The notes beneath the pieces were generated by a model. That model was not told the origin of the DNA. It saw only the letters and a list, made by a program, of their open reading frames with translations, and made no database searches. Below are positions 47,901 through 59,701 of a DNA stretch of 64,000 nt, piece by piece. A program made the position numbers and the translations under genes. Every line of letters starts with the position of its first letter. Within the stretch, counting starts at the first letter, position 1. Origin of the DNA: Sarcocystis neurona (lineage: Eukaryota > Apicomplexa > Conoidasida > Eucoccidiorida > Sarcocystidae); assembly GCA_000727475.1 (NCBI GenBank), contig KL647300.1, forward strand, positions 1,172,833 through 1,236,832, in the 5' to 3' direction.

Positions 47901-50900
47901 GCGCCTGATGCGTCTGCTTCCCACGCTGCTGCTGCTGCCGGTCCTTCGTCCTGTGCCGCTGCTGCCGCTGCTGCTGGTAAACCGCCACCTGTTGCTGCTT
48001 CCGGAGACGGTGCCGGGGGACCTGCTGCAGCTGCTTCTCCGGAGCGAGCCACTGCGGCCCGCGCTGTTGATGCTGCAATACGTGCTGCTTCTGCTGCTCT
48101 TGGTCCCGCTGCTGCTGTTGCTGCTGCCAGCGTCGCTCCTGCTGCTGCTGTCGTTCGGCTGCGACGAGCCGCGCAGCGACGTCTTCTTCTCAGCAGCAGC
48201 AGATGCTGCAGCGCAGCCCTGTAGAAGGCTGCTGTCGTCGTGACCAGCTGCAGCTGCTGCTGCATCTGTGCAGCCGAGAATCCTTGGAGCAGCAGGAGGA
48301 GTCCCCCATAACGACGGCGAACGGGACGATATCTGCTGCGGGTCCCTGCTGTATGCGTCTCTTCGCTGTCGGCTTCACAACGGGTTGCTGCTGGGAGAAG
48401 AGTTCCGCAGAGAAACCCAGCTGCTGCACCTGCCGCCGCTGCCTGCGCAAACGTTGCTGCAACTACTCTTCTCTGAGCTTCCCTCGCCGCTGCTGTTGCC
48501 GCTGCCGTCGCGTCTGCTGCGTGTGCTCCACATTCTGCTCGTCGTCCTCCTCCTGCTGTCGCTTCTGTTGTTGCTACCTCTTCTGCTGCTGCCTCTTCTG
48601 CTGCCGCTGCCCCGCCTCCTCTTCCGTCTGGTGTTTCCGCTACTGCTGCTGCTTCTTCTGCTGCTGTCGCTGCTGCCTCTGCTGCCGCTGCTGCTGCTGT
48701 CGTATCCATCACGGCTACCTGCAGCTCGACGGCAGCAGCAGAAACTTCTTCTCTGAATCCCTGAAAGGCCTGCAGCAGCAGCACCGGCGCGAGGCCTCGT
48801 AGCAGCAGCAGCAGCAGCAACTCCAAGCGATGGTCACCTGCGGCTGCTGTTGCTGCAATCGCCTCGCTCAGTCGGCAGCAGCTATGCCTGCCCACCTCTG
48901 CAGCAGCCCCGCAGGACACGCAGCTCCTCGGCTGCGGCTCCGCGAAGAGGACGCTGCGAGTCAAAGCAGTGACGGCAGCAGTGACGCAGCGCAGGCGTGG
49001 AAGCAGCAGCGTCGACAGCTCGTCCCACGCTCGTACCAGCAGCCGGCTCGCAGCACCAGCATCAGCAGCGGTAACCGCGTCGGCCGCAGCAACAGCAGCA
49101 ACAGCGGCAGCAACAGCACTCGCAGTGGTGGCGCCATCCGCATCCGCAGCAGCAACAGCAGCCGCATCACCGGTGGTCGGAATAGCAGCGTTAGTCGTCG
49201 CAGCAACAGCTGCAGCAGTATACCACGTCCCATGAGAACAACTGTTGCATCCATGGGGAAGAGGCCGAGGGGCAGCAGCGTCAGCAGCAGGCAAAATAAC
49301 GGCATCGACGGCAGCAGCAACATGCCAAAGATCGCTCAGTCTCCCCTCGACCAGCCGCGTTCCTGTTTCAGCTACTACAGACAGCAGGTGACAGGGAAGC
49401 ACAACATTAATCAACTCGGATAGAACAGCAGCCCCGGCGTCCGCTGCTGTTGACGCTGCTGCTGCTGTCGCGCGTGCTGCTGCTGGTGGTGCTGTGGCAT
49501 CCGCCGCTGCTTTGGCAGCTGCTACTTCTTCGCCGATGCTGCCGCTGCGCCCCTTCGTTCTCTCTGGCTCCAACAGCAGCATACGTGCGTCGCTCAACAG
49601 CGTTGGGGCCGCAAGCAAGATCTGCAGCACGGCCAGCAAAGAAGACGCTCCGAAAGCAGAAACAGATGCGGCGCCTGCGAGCGAAGGCCGCCCCCTGCCG
49701 CACGCTTGCTGCTGCTGCAATTGCTGCGGGTGGTGTCTCTCCTGTCGCTGCTGCTGCTGCTCTTCCTTCTGCTGCTGCGACGAGTCTGTGCTGCCACAGC
49801 ACACCAGCAGCTGCGATCCGCACTGCTGCAGCAGGGCCCTCCGAAGAATTCCTGCGTGCAATTTCTGCCTCAATTTGACTACGTCCGTAGCGACAGCTGA
49901 GTAGATTTCCGCGCGTTTCATCGCCCACAGCACCGCTTCTGCTTCTACGAAGAAAGCCTGTGTTCTGCTGCTGCTCGAGGCTTCGATGTACCTGCTGTTG
50001 CTGCTTTCTTCCTCTTCTCTGCTGCTCTTCTTCTGTTCGCATGTGCTGCTGGTGCTGCGCTGACCCAACTGGCAGCTGCTTCTGTCCATTTGTTCTTCGC
50101 TGCCCCAGGGCCGGCTGCACTCCTTCCCGTTTCCGCTGCTGCTGCTGCTGCTTTCTTGGCTCCCGGGCGTATCTGCTGCGTCCCGCTCGCTGCTGGTGTG
50201 CTGCCGCTTTTTGCTGCAGCAGCTGCGCAATACTGCTGCGTACTGCTGCTGCAACGGCCAGGACTCCTCGCCAGCGGCTCCTTGCTGCTGCAACGTCAGA
50301 TGCTGCTGCTGAGTCGCCCCCCTGTCTTCCCCTCTTGCCTCCTGCGGCTGTTCTTCCTGCGGTGACGGCTGCCGTTGCTTTTTCTCCTCCTCTTCCTCCT
50401 CCGCCTCGTTGGTCTCCCGTTGCTGCACGTCTTGCTCGTGCGGCATCTTTTTCTCTGTTTTCCGCTGTTGCTGCTGCTGTGGACGCCGTTGCTGCTGCTG
50501 ATTCCTTTGTACGTGCCTCTGTGCATCTACTTGCTGCTGTGGCTGCTCTTCCTGCGCGGCGTCGACGAGCCTCCCGCCTCGCTTCTTCTGGGTCTCTCCC
50601 AGTTGCTGCAGCGCACGCAGGCACGCCACCCGCAACTCTTCTTCCACTGCTGAAGGGTGCAGCAGCAGCAGCTGCAGCAGCAGCACCTCGCACACGCTGC
50701 GACGTTGCAGCGCCTCTTCCAGCTCTACCAAGATGTTGCTGCTGGTCCTGCTCCTGCAATATTTCGAAGCAGGAGGGGCAGCATTTTTGCAGAAGCTTCT
50801 CCGTAAAGGGTCAATATTCTGCTGCTTCTCTGCCCAGACGGGCTGCTGCCGTTGCTCTTGCCAGTGCTGCTGCTGCTGCTGTGAGTCGTGCTTGGCGCAG

Positions 50901-52196
50901 GGCGGCAGCTGCTGTTGCTGCTGGTTCTCTCTCGGCCTGCGTTCCCTGCTTTGCTGCTGCTGCTGCGCCTGCTCCGCCCCGTGATGCTGCTCCTTCTGTT
51001 TCGGCTCACTTACTTCCTGCTGCAGCTCCTCCTGCAGCGGCTGTGCTGCCGATTTCTGCTGCTGCTGCTGCTTCTGTTCTGCTGCCCTACCATCAGCGTG
51101 CGTCGCGGCAGCACTCCACGTGTTGTCCAGTGCTCCCGCAGCAAGAAGGCGCCGCAGCAGCCGCGCCACGAATTCATCCTGCTGCAGCGCTTCTCTGATT
51201 TTCAGCAAGCAGAAACGAACCGTCTCCCAGTACGTTACCTCCTCTGGCTCCTCCTGGCCCTGCTGCTGCTGTTGCTGCCGCTCCTCCTGCTGCTCCTGCC
51301 CCTGCTGTTGCTGTTGCTGCCGCTGCTGCTGCTGCTGGTAGAAGGAAGTCGAGCAGGAGGAAGAATCCACCTGCTGCATCAGCAAAGAGGGCACGTCCCG
51401 GAGGTAGCAGACGAACGGCGATAACACAGCAGCAACGCAGCTGAGGGCCGCAGCTGCGAGATGGTTGCAGCTTCTTCTGCTCTGCTCCTCATCCTCCTCC
51501 TCTAGTAGCAGCAGCAGCACGGCGGGCTGCACAAGCTCCAGCAGGAGCGACAATTTACAAACTTCAACGACACTGCTGCTGCTGCAAAATCGCGCCTCGA
51601 CGCCACAACAGTGACGAATACCCACACGCTTGCCGAGCTGCCGGTGGTCTCCTTGCTGCTGCTGCTGCTGCTCTATGTGGAACTGCTGCCGCTGTTCTTC
51701 GTCTGCAGGTGGTTGCTGCTGTTCGAGAACGCACTGCTGCACCTGTTTCTTCGCCCGCCGCTGCTCCGTCCTTTGATGGGATGAATCTTGCTGCTGCTGA
51801 TTCTCCTCGTCGACGCGCGACTGCTGCTGCTGCTTTCGCGGCAGCCCCTGCTGGCGTTGCTGCTCTTGCCTCACGTCTCCCCACCGCTGCCTGTCATCCA
51901 GCTGGTGCGGCTGACGCTGGTGTTGCTGCTGCGCCTGCTGCTCCTGCTGCAGCAGCACCGCAGCACAAGGTCTGCCTGGAACAGGCAAGTGTAAATTTCG
52001 CGCCAGCAGCAGCAACTCGGCTGACCGCATGCGCAGCAGCTGATTTCTGGAGTTACTTGGTGCCGCGCCACCCGCTGCAGCAGCCTGCTGCTCCTCCTGC
52101 AGATGCTTCTTCTCCTGGTCCTGTTGTTGCGGCTGCACGTGCTGCTCCTGCTCCTGCTCCTGCTGCCGGTGCCGCTGCACCTGGTGCTGTTGCTGC

Positions 52197-52230
<34 letters not shown>

Positions 52231-54182
52231 CTTGCTGCTGGTGCTGCTGCTGCTCTCCCTGATGCATGCCTCGGAGCTTCGACATGCTGCAGCAACAGGG
52301 ACAGACGTCAGACACGCAGCAGTTGAAGAAGGCGGTCGGCAGCAACTGCTGCCCCAGCTGCCGCATCCACAGCAGCACGAGACGCACACGCAGCAGCAGC
52401 AGGTGCTTTTTCTGCGCACTTGCAGAAACTGCTGACGGTCCTTCAGTAGCAGCAGCAGCAGGAACTGCGCGGGCAGACCACACTGGTGGAGCAGCGGCAG
52501 CAGAATCTCCTCCGTGCCGTGTCGCTAGAGCCGCAGCCGCAGCAGCGGCGGCAGCAGCAGTTGACACCCCGCAGCTTTCGCCACCAACAACAGTAGCAGC
52601 AATAGCAAACGGAGGGGCACGAGGAGAAGCAGCAGGTGCGGAAGGAGCAGGTGCACAAGCAGCAGCCGCAGGAGCAGCAGCCGCAGGAGCAGCAGCTGCA
52701 GGAGCAGCAGCCGCAGGAGCAGCAGCCGCAGGAGCAGCAGCCGCAGGAGCAGCAGCAGATGCAGAAGCAGTAGCAGATGCAGAAGCAGTAGCAGATGCAG
52801 AAGCAGTAGCAGATGCAGGATCAGCAGGAGCAGCAGCAGATGCAGAGAGTTGAACTGGCGACGCAACATGCGGGGCAGTAGCGGCAGCAGCAGAGACGTC
52901 GGCTGCAGCGGGTTGGCAGGGGCGCGCAAGAGGAACAGGAAAGGCCGGAGAAAGGGTAACCGCAGCACCGCATGGGGGAGCAAAAGCCGCAGGCGTCTTT
53001 AAAGAATTTGCTGCAGCAGCGCGTCGGAGATGCTGCAGCTGCTGCAGCAGCGGCTCCGTTGCGTGGTGCAAAGCTTGCAGAGCAGCAGCCTGCAGCCACA
53101 GCAGCAGCTGACCCAGTAAGGCGGGAGCAGCTGCAGCTGCCGCAGCAGTGTCAGCCCGCTGTTCTTCTGAAGTTTTGAAGAGAAACGCAGGTATCTGAGG
53201 TAAGCGGCAGCAGCCGTCCTCTGTTGGTGCAACCGGGTCCTCGTCTGCTGCAGCTCCACGTCTTCTGCCACAGGTATTCTTCCCCCTACCGTCGCCTCGT
53301 CGAGCGTGCTGCTGGCTTCCGTTGCTTACTGCGCGTCTGCTGTTGCTGCTGCTCGTAGGTGCAGCCCCAGCAGCGCGAGCGGACGCAACAGAGGAGGAAG
53401 CAACGTCAGCTGCTGCAGCACTCGGCAGCGGGACAGCAGCACCTAGGGCGACGGCGACAGCAAACAGCAGCCCAAAGCAGCTGCTGCTCACGTAGTGCAG
53501 GCGCATGGTCGGTGCAGCTACCTCTTCAAAAACAACGGCAGAGGATGCAGCAGCCGCAGGAGGGAGAAGACGAAGCAGAGGACGTGTAGAAGCTGTTGCT
53601 GACGGGTGAATCTCTTGCTGCTGCTCGCTTCTCCCCGTTCTCGCCGCAGCACAAGATGTGCCGGATGCAGCGGAAGGTCCGGTACCAGCTGCAGCTTCAG
53701 CGACGTACGAAGAAGCAGCAGCAGAAACGGGCGCACCGTCAGCAGCAGGGAAGTCCACTGCTGCAGGTGGTTGGCTGCCCTTTGTAGGGCAGGCAGCAAT
53801 CTCCTGCAGCAACACGCATAAAGCGCAGAGAGTGTAATAGCAGCGGCACCAGCAACGTGTGAAGCAGCAGCAGCATCACCGACAGCAGCAACAGCGGCCG
53901 CAGCGGCAGCAACGCAAACAACGGCAACCGAAACTCGCCCAGGAATCTCACGCCTCCTGCTGCTGTTGTTGCTGCTGTTACTGCTGCTGCTGCCGCTCCT
54001 GCTACCGCTCCTGCTGCCGCTCCTGCTACCGCTCCTGCTGCCGCTCCTGCTGCCGCTCCTGCTGCCGTAACTGCTGCTGTTGCTGCTGCTGTAGCAAATG
54101 AGAAGAAGTTTTCGTCGTTCGTAGACTCAACCACCGACTCGCTGCTGCTACACGCAGCAGCTATATATTGACAGTTCTTCAT
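38903..54182 (-). CDS. Giant homopolymer-rich protein, about 5043 residues, unknown
   Basis: A minus-strand ATG at 54182 opens a 77-codon exon (MKNCQYIAAACSSSESVVES, then a degenerate AAAG/AVAG repeat) that ends at 53952 with GGC|GTGAGA. Its phase 0 fits the acceptor GCGTGTTGCTGCAG at 53804, after which one frame stays open to TAG at 38903. Runs of Ala, Gln, Ser and Leu fill most of it. Between them are 30-60-residue helical blocks, for example KIREALQQDEFVARLLRRLL, EAVLWAMKRAEIYSAVATDV, LPHACEQLYARVVAVHFAAL, NFKLRKLVFHKLLQLLHSFL and AAWWLMRESSAAAATALL. The tail is basic (KKAKTSRLFGRGKGKKR). The helical blocks suggest an alpha-solenoid expanded by repeat insertion, but I recognise no family. 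Alternative start: the Met at 53506 (MRLHYVSSSCFGLLFAVAVA) would give a signal peptide. Coding is supported by about 14.9 kb without a stop in only one frame. Confidence 0.7.
52663..52845. repeat. Two adjoining CAG-derived tandem arrays
   Basis: The plus strand carries AGCAGCCGCAGGAGC units (15 bp), then GCAGATGCAGAAGCAGTA units (18 bp). On the minus strand within the giant gene these read as Ala-Pro-Ala-Ala-Ala and Thr-Ala-Ser-Ala-Ser-Ala repeats. Both arrays are nearly perfect, implying recent expansion. Confidence 0.8.
54003..54065. repeat. 12-bp CAG-derived repeat coding Ala-Gly units
   Basis: Units of GCTCCTGCTGCC and GCTCCTGCTACC alternate on the plus strand (54003-54065). On the minus strand they code GAAA or GAVA repeats within the first exon of the giant gene. 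Confidence 0.8.
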
Positions 54183-56500
54183 ATACTAAATCCAGCACGT
54201 ATATGTACACCTACCGATACACACGTATACTTACACACATACATATATATACATACGTACATCCATTAATTTACCATTACATATCAGTCCTCATCTCTCC
54301 GCATACAAATATAACTACGGAGGTACCCATAATACACATGCACGCATGTATATGTTTGCGTATGTATGTACATATATGTGCTTACACATGTATATCTACA
54401 TAAGCGTACGTATAGACAGATTTACGCGTATGTGGACTTTCTAGTAGACACGTATATACACGTATATGTAAGAACATGTACACGCCATAATATATGCAGC
54501 AGACACATGCAACGCTCACATACGTCTCTCTCTCTGTCTCTCTCCACACACATAAATGGAGACGTGCATGCATATATATATATATATATATATATATGCA
54601 CTTATATGATACAGTTACGTTTGTATGTAGAGCGCGGGACGTACATCCACATACACGCTAACGTACACATACACCTACACACAAGTGTATATATATATAT
54701 ATGTATATACATATATATGCATCAGCCTTACCTTTTTCTCTTCCCCTGCCCTCCTCAATATGAACCACTACATGCAGAGAAGCACACATATATATCACAA
54801 GGTTGTTATCGCGCTGGCAGAGCGAAGCTTGTCCCTACATACGCAGAACTCTAGTATAAATATATATATGTAGACAGCATGGCCCCGCCAATGCATGTAT
54901 GACGGTGTGTATGCGTGGATGGACCTCTGTTAAATATATATGTATATATGTGTAGGGGAGGATGGCCAGCAACAGCGTCACCACCGAGTCGGCGACTACT
55001 ATTAATCTGCAAACGGGCGATAGACGTACGAAAAGTTAGGCGGGTATGTCAATCTTCATCTCCCTGTGTGCTTGCTGTGTTCATGTATTTGTGTGGGTGT
55101 GTGTATGGGGGTCTCATCACCTGAACATATATATAAACATATTCATATATGTGTACATTTGTATAAAATAGATGGTCAGTAAGGATGGGCGTCTACACGT
55201 ATGTGTCTGTGTCTGTAGATAGATACAGAGCGAAAAACAGGAATACCTCCTTACAAACTGCTGTAGCCACTTCATCATATAGATGAAACCCTGCACATAT
55301 ATAGTTATATATATATATACAAAAGTATACGTCAATGGCCACGCATGTATGTATGTGCGTTACGTACGTATGTTACGTGTGTATGTATATATGTGTATGT
55401 GCTGTCTGTGTGTGTGTGTGTGTGTAGATAGATAGAGAGAATATATTACCTACGATGTGATGATGCAGTCACGTTGTTCTCATATATATGTATATACGTG
55501 TATTTTGTAGTGGCTATCTGTGTGCGCGTGGGTAGAGCTAATATCTACCTGCAAAGCGATAATTACCTAAATAAACATATATATGCATGTGCAGATATAT
55601 GTACGTATATATGCGGATATATATGTGTGTGCATGGCTATGTGTATGTGTGCATATGTGTGGAGACGGCGTCTCCCTACGAAGATGACAGTCACTCTTGA
55701 CGGTCTGTCTCCGACCTAATGCATGCATATTATTGTCGTTGATACATAAATATACGCATATATATATAGACGTGTATACATGTATACATACATATATAGG
55801 GGAAAGTCGCTGTATACATATACACAAATGTACGTGTCGCAGACATGTGGCTGACGGACGCACTGCACATACTGCGCAGATATGTATATATATACCTCTC
55901 CTCGAGGGTGCACATGCAGACCAAATATACGAAGATACACATATAATGCGAGTGCCCCCCAACCATTGCACGGGCCACATACATTAAATAGACGTGTGTG
56001 TACATGTGTGTATATTTCCTTGGGAGGGCCATATATAGACACTTTGCTGCTGCTCCTGGGTGCGGATATATCTCTGGTCTTCCTTCGTCTCGACCCAAAG
56101 GTAGGGCCCGCCTTAACATCCAGATACACGCGTGCATACAATATATGGGAAGAAACAATACATACATACATACATACGTGGGGTCGACAGCTACATACGC
56201 ATGCGACGTCAAGAATATATATATATATATGTGTATGCGAGTGGCTAACAGATACGTACAAACGCATGCCGCTGCATCTGTACGTATGCACAAATGTATA
56301 TATACATGTATATGTGAACGGCTAATAAATACGTACAAATATATGCCGCTGCATCCGCACGTATATATATATATATATATGTGGACGGCTGATACTTGCG
56401 TTCAGATATGTGCCGCTGCACCTGTACGTATACGTAAATATACATATATATGTGAGCGGCTGATAGATTCGTACAGGTGCATGTCGTTTTTCGAGCTAGG
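54183..56500. other. AT-rich simple-sequence spacer
   Basis: The stretch is dominated by TATATA, ACATACATAC, TGTGTATG and TACGTA words. Frames here read as IYIY, CVCV or HTYTH runs on both strands and are not genes. It begins directly upstream of the ATG of the giant minus-strand gene and should hold its promoter, but no element could be identified. Confidence 0.7.
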
Positions 56501-56514
56501 GGTCGCTAGCGAAT

Positions 56515-56838
56515 ATGAAAGTGTCCCCGTTTTCTGCCGGCTTGACGCCTGCATGCCCCTGCGGATTGACAGCTGCTGTAGAAGAGGAGAACTCACCTGT
56601 AGCGGCTGCAGCAGCTGAAGGACGAGGCAATGCAAACGTGTGGAGCAGCAGACGAAGCACGCGCCGATCGAATACCGAGCAGCGCGCCCCAAGAGCGCAG
56701 CACCTACATGCGCCGTCAACAGCAGCAGCAGACAACGAGGACGACAGGAACGCTGAGGAACAGACGACGGGGAAGAGTAGAAGACGAAGACGAAGAAGAC
56801 TGAGGAGAATAAGACGCAGCGGCACCAGAGGAGAATAA
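56515..56838 (+). CDS. Possible small Arg-rich protein
   Basis: An ATG-started frame of 107 codons reads MKVSPFSAGLTPACPCGLTA, an acidic and Ala-rich middle (NEDDRNAEEQTTGKS) and a basic end with a run of arginines (RRRRRRRLRRIRRS). It lies in an isolated CAG-rich island within simple-sequence spacer. The opposite strand is also open over this island. The Arg run comes from AGACGAAGA repeats, so chance is a serious alternative. Confidence 0.25.
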   Translation: MKVSPFSAGLTPACPCGLTAAVEEENSPVAAAAAEGRGNANVWSSRRSTRRSNTEQRAPRAQHLHAPSTAAADNEDDRNAEEQTTGKSRRRRRRRLRRIRRSGTRGE

Positions 56839-57180
56839 GACGCAGCGGCACCAGAGGAGAAGCACCAGCAGCAGCAGCAGCAGAGGAGCAGCAGCAGGAG
56901 AGGAGCAGATGTAGCAGCAGCAGAGGATTGCAGCCGCAGCAGCAGAGGCGCAGCAGCAGCAGCAGAGGCGCAGCAGCAGCAGCAGAGGGGCAGAAGCTGC
57001 AGAGGAGGAGGAGGGGGGAGCAGCAGCCGCCGAGGAGGAGGAGAAGGCGGAGGAGCACGCGCTACCAGCGTAGGAAAAAGACGTCAAAGAGTGTCCTGCA
57101 AGAGAAGCAGAGAAAAGGAGAGCGACGGGGAGTGAAAGAGGCGGGGGAGAGTCTGCAGCAGCAGCAGCAGAAGCGAAGAC
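56839..57180. repeat. CAG-rich island in spacer
   Basis: Nearly every triplet is CAG, GAG or GCA in one phase or another (AGCAGCAGCAGAGG units). Frames are open on both strands for this reason alone. It is isolated from the two large repeat-rich genes by AT-rich sequence. Confidence 0.7.
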
Positions 57181-57192
57181 CAGGAAGCAGCA

Positions 57193-57250
57193 ACCGAAAA
57201 CGCACCGAAAACGCACCGAAAACACACCGAAAACGCACCGGAAACGCACC
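57193..57250. repeat. 11-bp tandem repeat, five copies
   Basis: ACCGAAAACGC is repeated five times with two substitutions. Because 11 is not a multiple of three, it cycles through all frames and argues against coding here. A related CGCAAAACGAAGA motif is duplicated at 59628-59652. Confidence 0.85.
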
Positions 57251-57599
57251 TTCCTCCCTTCAGCTGCTGCAACCACGAAGAAACGTCGAAGCAGATGAAG
57301 ACAGGAAGAAATGAAGAAGAGGCCACAAACAGAATGAGAAGTGGCAGCCGCGTCCAGAGCCACACCCGGCACTTCTCGGCAACACATAACAGCCTGACGT
57401 ATACAGAAGGGAGCGCAGGCGCCTCTTCGTTCTCCCTTCGTCGCCAGATGAACAAAAGGTGCCCTTTTTTGTCGAAGCGTACAAAACGTGTGCAGCGGTC
57501 GTAGACACGAATAGTGCGAATGTATGCGCCACTCTCGTGTGAGTAGGCGACAGCACGTCGACAGACACATGTCGCGTAGAAGGCGGAGAAGCGCGCCAG

Positions 57600-58850
57600 C
57601 AGCAACCTCACGAGTGCCCGGGACACCTGTTCGTGTGTACCTCATGGCGAGGATAGCCACGTCTATACACTCTGCTGGTCATACACCGTTCTGTCTCTCT
57701 GCGTGGGGATACGTGTGAATATTCGTATATATGTGTAAAGATAGAGATACGGTTTGTACAGCCATGTATGTACATACATGGGTAATTGATCTATACCTAC
57801 ATACATATAGGGCTACAACATCTTTCTCTGTCTCCGTGTACATATGTATACACGTGTGTATAAATGTAGGTACATATACATATATATATATATATTTTAC
57901 ATATACGTATAGATAGGGAGAAATAGATGTACATATATATATGCGTGTACGTGTATGTACGTACGCATATATATTTATAACGTACGCAGGTAGGGCTGGA
58001 TAGAAAGCTGCGTATGTACATATGCAGGTTTTAATGTAGGGACATACATATATAATATGAAGGTAAAAGTAGACAAGTAGACATATACGTACACGTGTCT
58101 ACTTTTATGTATATATATGTGGGTGTGTAACGTACGTATACACATGTAGAGATAGATAAGCAGATGTATGTGTTCCAAATGGATGTCTTTATGTGTCAAC
58201 ATACATATATACATATATTATGTACACGTACAAGTTGATAAATATGTGCAGACGTATACGTATATGTATTTACTCCTGTGAGTACAAATAACACACGTAT
58301 ATAGAAGTACATAGATATATGCTTCCGTATTTATACATATATACGTGCAGATACACACATGCTAATATACATAGATATGTATGCATGCAATATACATATA
58401 TATGTATACATTTATGTGGGTGCATACACTTATAACACATATATACATATATATAGAGAAAGACAGACGTACGTAAGGAAATGGGCGTATTCACACGCCT
58501 ATATATATGCTCTATATGTGGAGATACGTAAATGACCTTGCACACGTCTATCTTTATGTGAGTATACGTTTATACATATATATGTTATACATGCAAGTGG
58601 AAAGGCACACGCACATACACACACTCACACATGTACACACGTCGACAGACTTGTGTGGAAGTTCACCTGCGTGGATGTCTACGAGCTTCACATATATGTA
58701 GATGTACAAATCCTTGCATACAAGTATAAATTTACGTAGGTACATACACATATAATACACACACGTAAAAGGGCACATCAATACATATATATATATATAT
58801 ATAGGGACTCGTGTGTGTGTGTGTGGATATGCGCGTGGGTGAATTTAGTG
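57600..58850. other. AT-rich simple-sequence spacer
   Basis: It has the same texture as 54.2-56.5 kb: TATATA runs, TGTGTA and ACGTACGT words, no supported gene. The pure TA run at 58785-58802 is the longest in this part. Confidence 0.7.
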
Positions 58851-59701
58851 CGGTAGCTGCTGAAGGGTTATCGAAGGTGGCATGGGCGAAGACCGCCTCC
58901 TTGGCCTTGGGACTGTCCCCCGCCCCGGCGCTGCGCCGCAGAACTGCCACGCGTGTGTGTGGACGGCGGAGAGATAAGCAGCAGCAAAGTGCACCCACAC
59001 ACACACGCACACCACGCGAGCAGCGACGCACTGCTGCTGCTGCTGCGTGCGTCGCCGCCACACACACGTACATATCCACATACATCCCCCCCTCCGGATA
59101 CATCCCCCCGCCGACCATCATCCGCGAGCCGGTGAATTCTTCTTCCGGCCGCAACGAGAGATAGACAGAGAGAAAAAGCTGCTTGCATACTCGCATGTGT
59201 ATGTGTGGGGGTGGGTGTATAGTGGTGCAGGCTTCCCCGAAGGCCGAGGGCTCAGCCGAATGTGTGGTGAAGCTCCTCTCGCAGAGGAGTGCTGCTGTGG
59301 ATGAACCTGTGCTGCTGCAGAAGGGAGCACGTCTCTTCTTGCGTGAGAGAACGCGGGAGGGACGCGTGCAGCACAAAGAGGCAAAGGAGGCCGAAAAATA
59401 TCATCAATAAATACGTGGGTGCACACGTCTACAGGACGAAACGGAGCAGCAGCAGGAGAGGACGTCGCAGATATCTGAAGCGCGCCCGTGCAGGCATCTC
59501 TCGACGACGCACTTCCTGCATGTCTGCGCAATGCACAGCGAGACACAGAGACAGAGACGCAGCCGGAGACGAAGAAGTGACCGAAGAAAAGGCTGCCCGG
59601 TCGTGGGATTCCCCCCCAATACGAAGACGCAAAACGAAGACGCAAAACGAAGATCGACATCAGCACGCCGCAGGTCGGCCCGCATGCAGGGAACGACGTA
59701 C
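58851..59701. other. Probable intron or 3' flank of the second repeat-rich gene
   Basis: The minus frame stays open here, but composition changes to CA-rich and phenylalanine/serine-rich text (FVLRLRF, SVSVSRC, YTHPHTYTCEYASSFFSLS) unlike the exon above. A terminal exon should lie here or further left; none could be chosen. Confidence 0.35.

Noticed and set aside
38997..53799. Dozens of open frames on the plus strand and in the other minus frames over the giant gene (Leu-, Cys- or Ser-rich)
   Set aside because: CTG/CAG tracts contain no stop in any phase, so these are shadows; none is longer than a few hundred codons while the minus frame runs about 4970.
54366..54854. Plus-strand frame rich in Ile, Tyr and His
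   Set aside because: Produced by TATA and ACAT simple repeats; similar frames occur on both strands throughout the belt.
56716..57660. Minus-strand open frame of 314 codons over the CAG island
   Set aside because: It crosses the 11-bp tandem repeat and triplet tract, has no recognisable block, and the other strand is open too.
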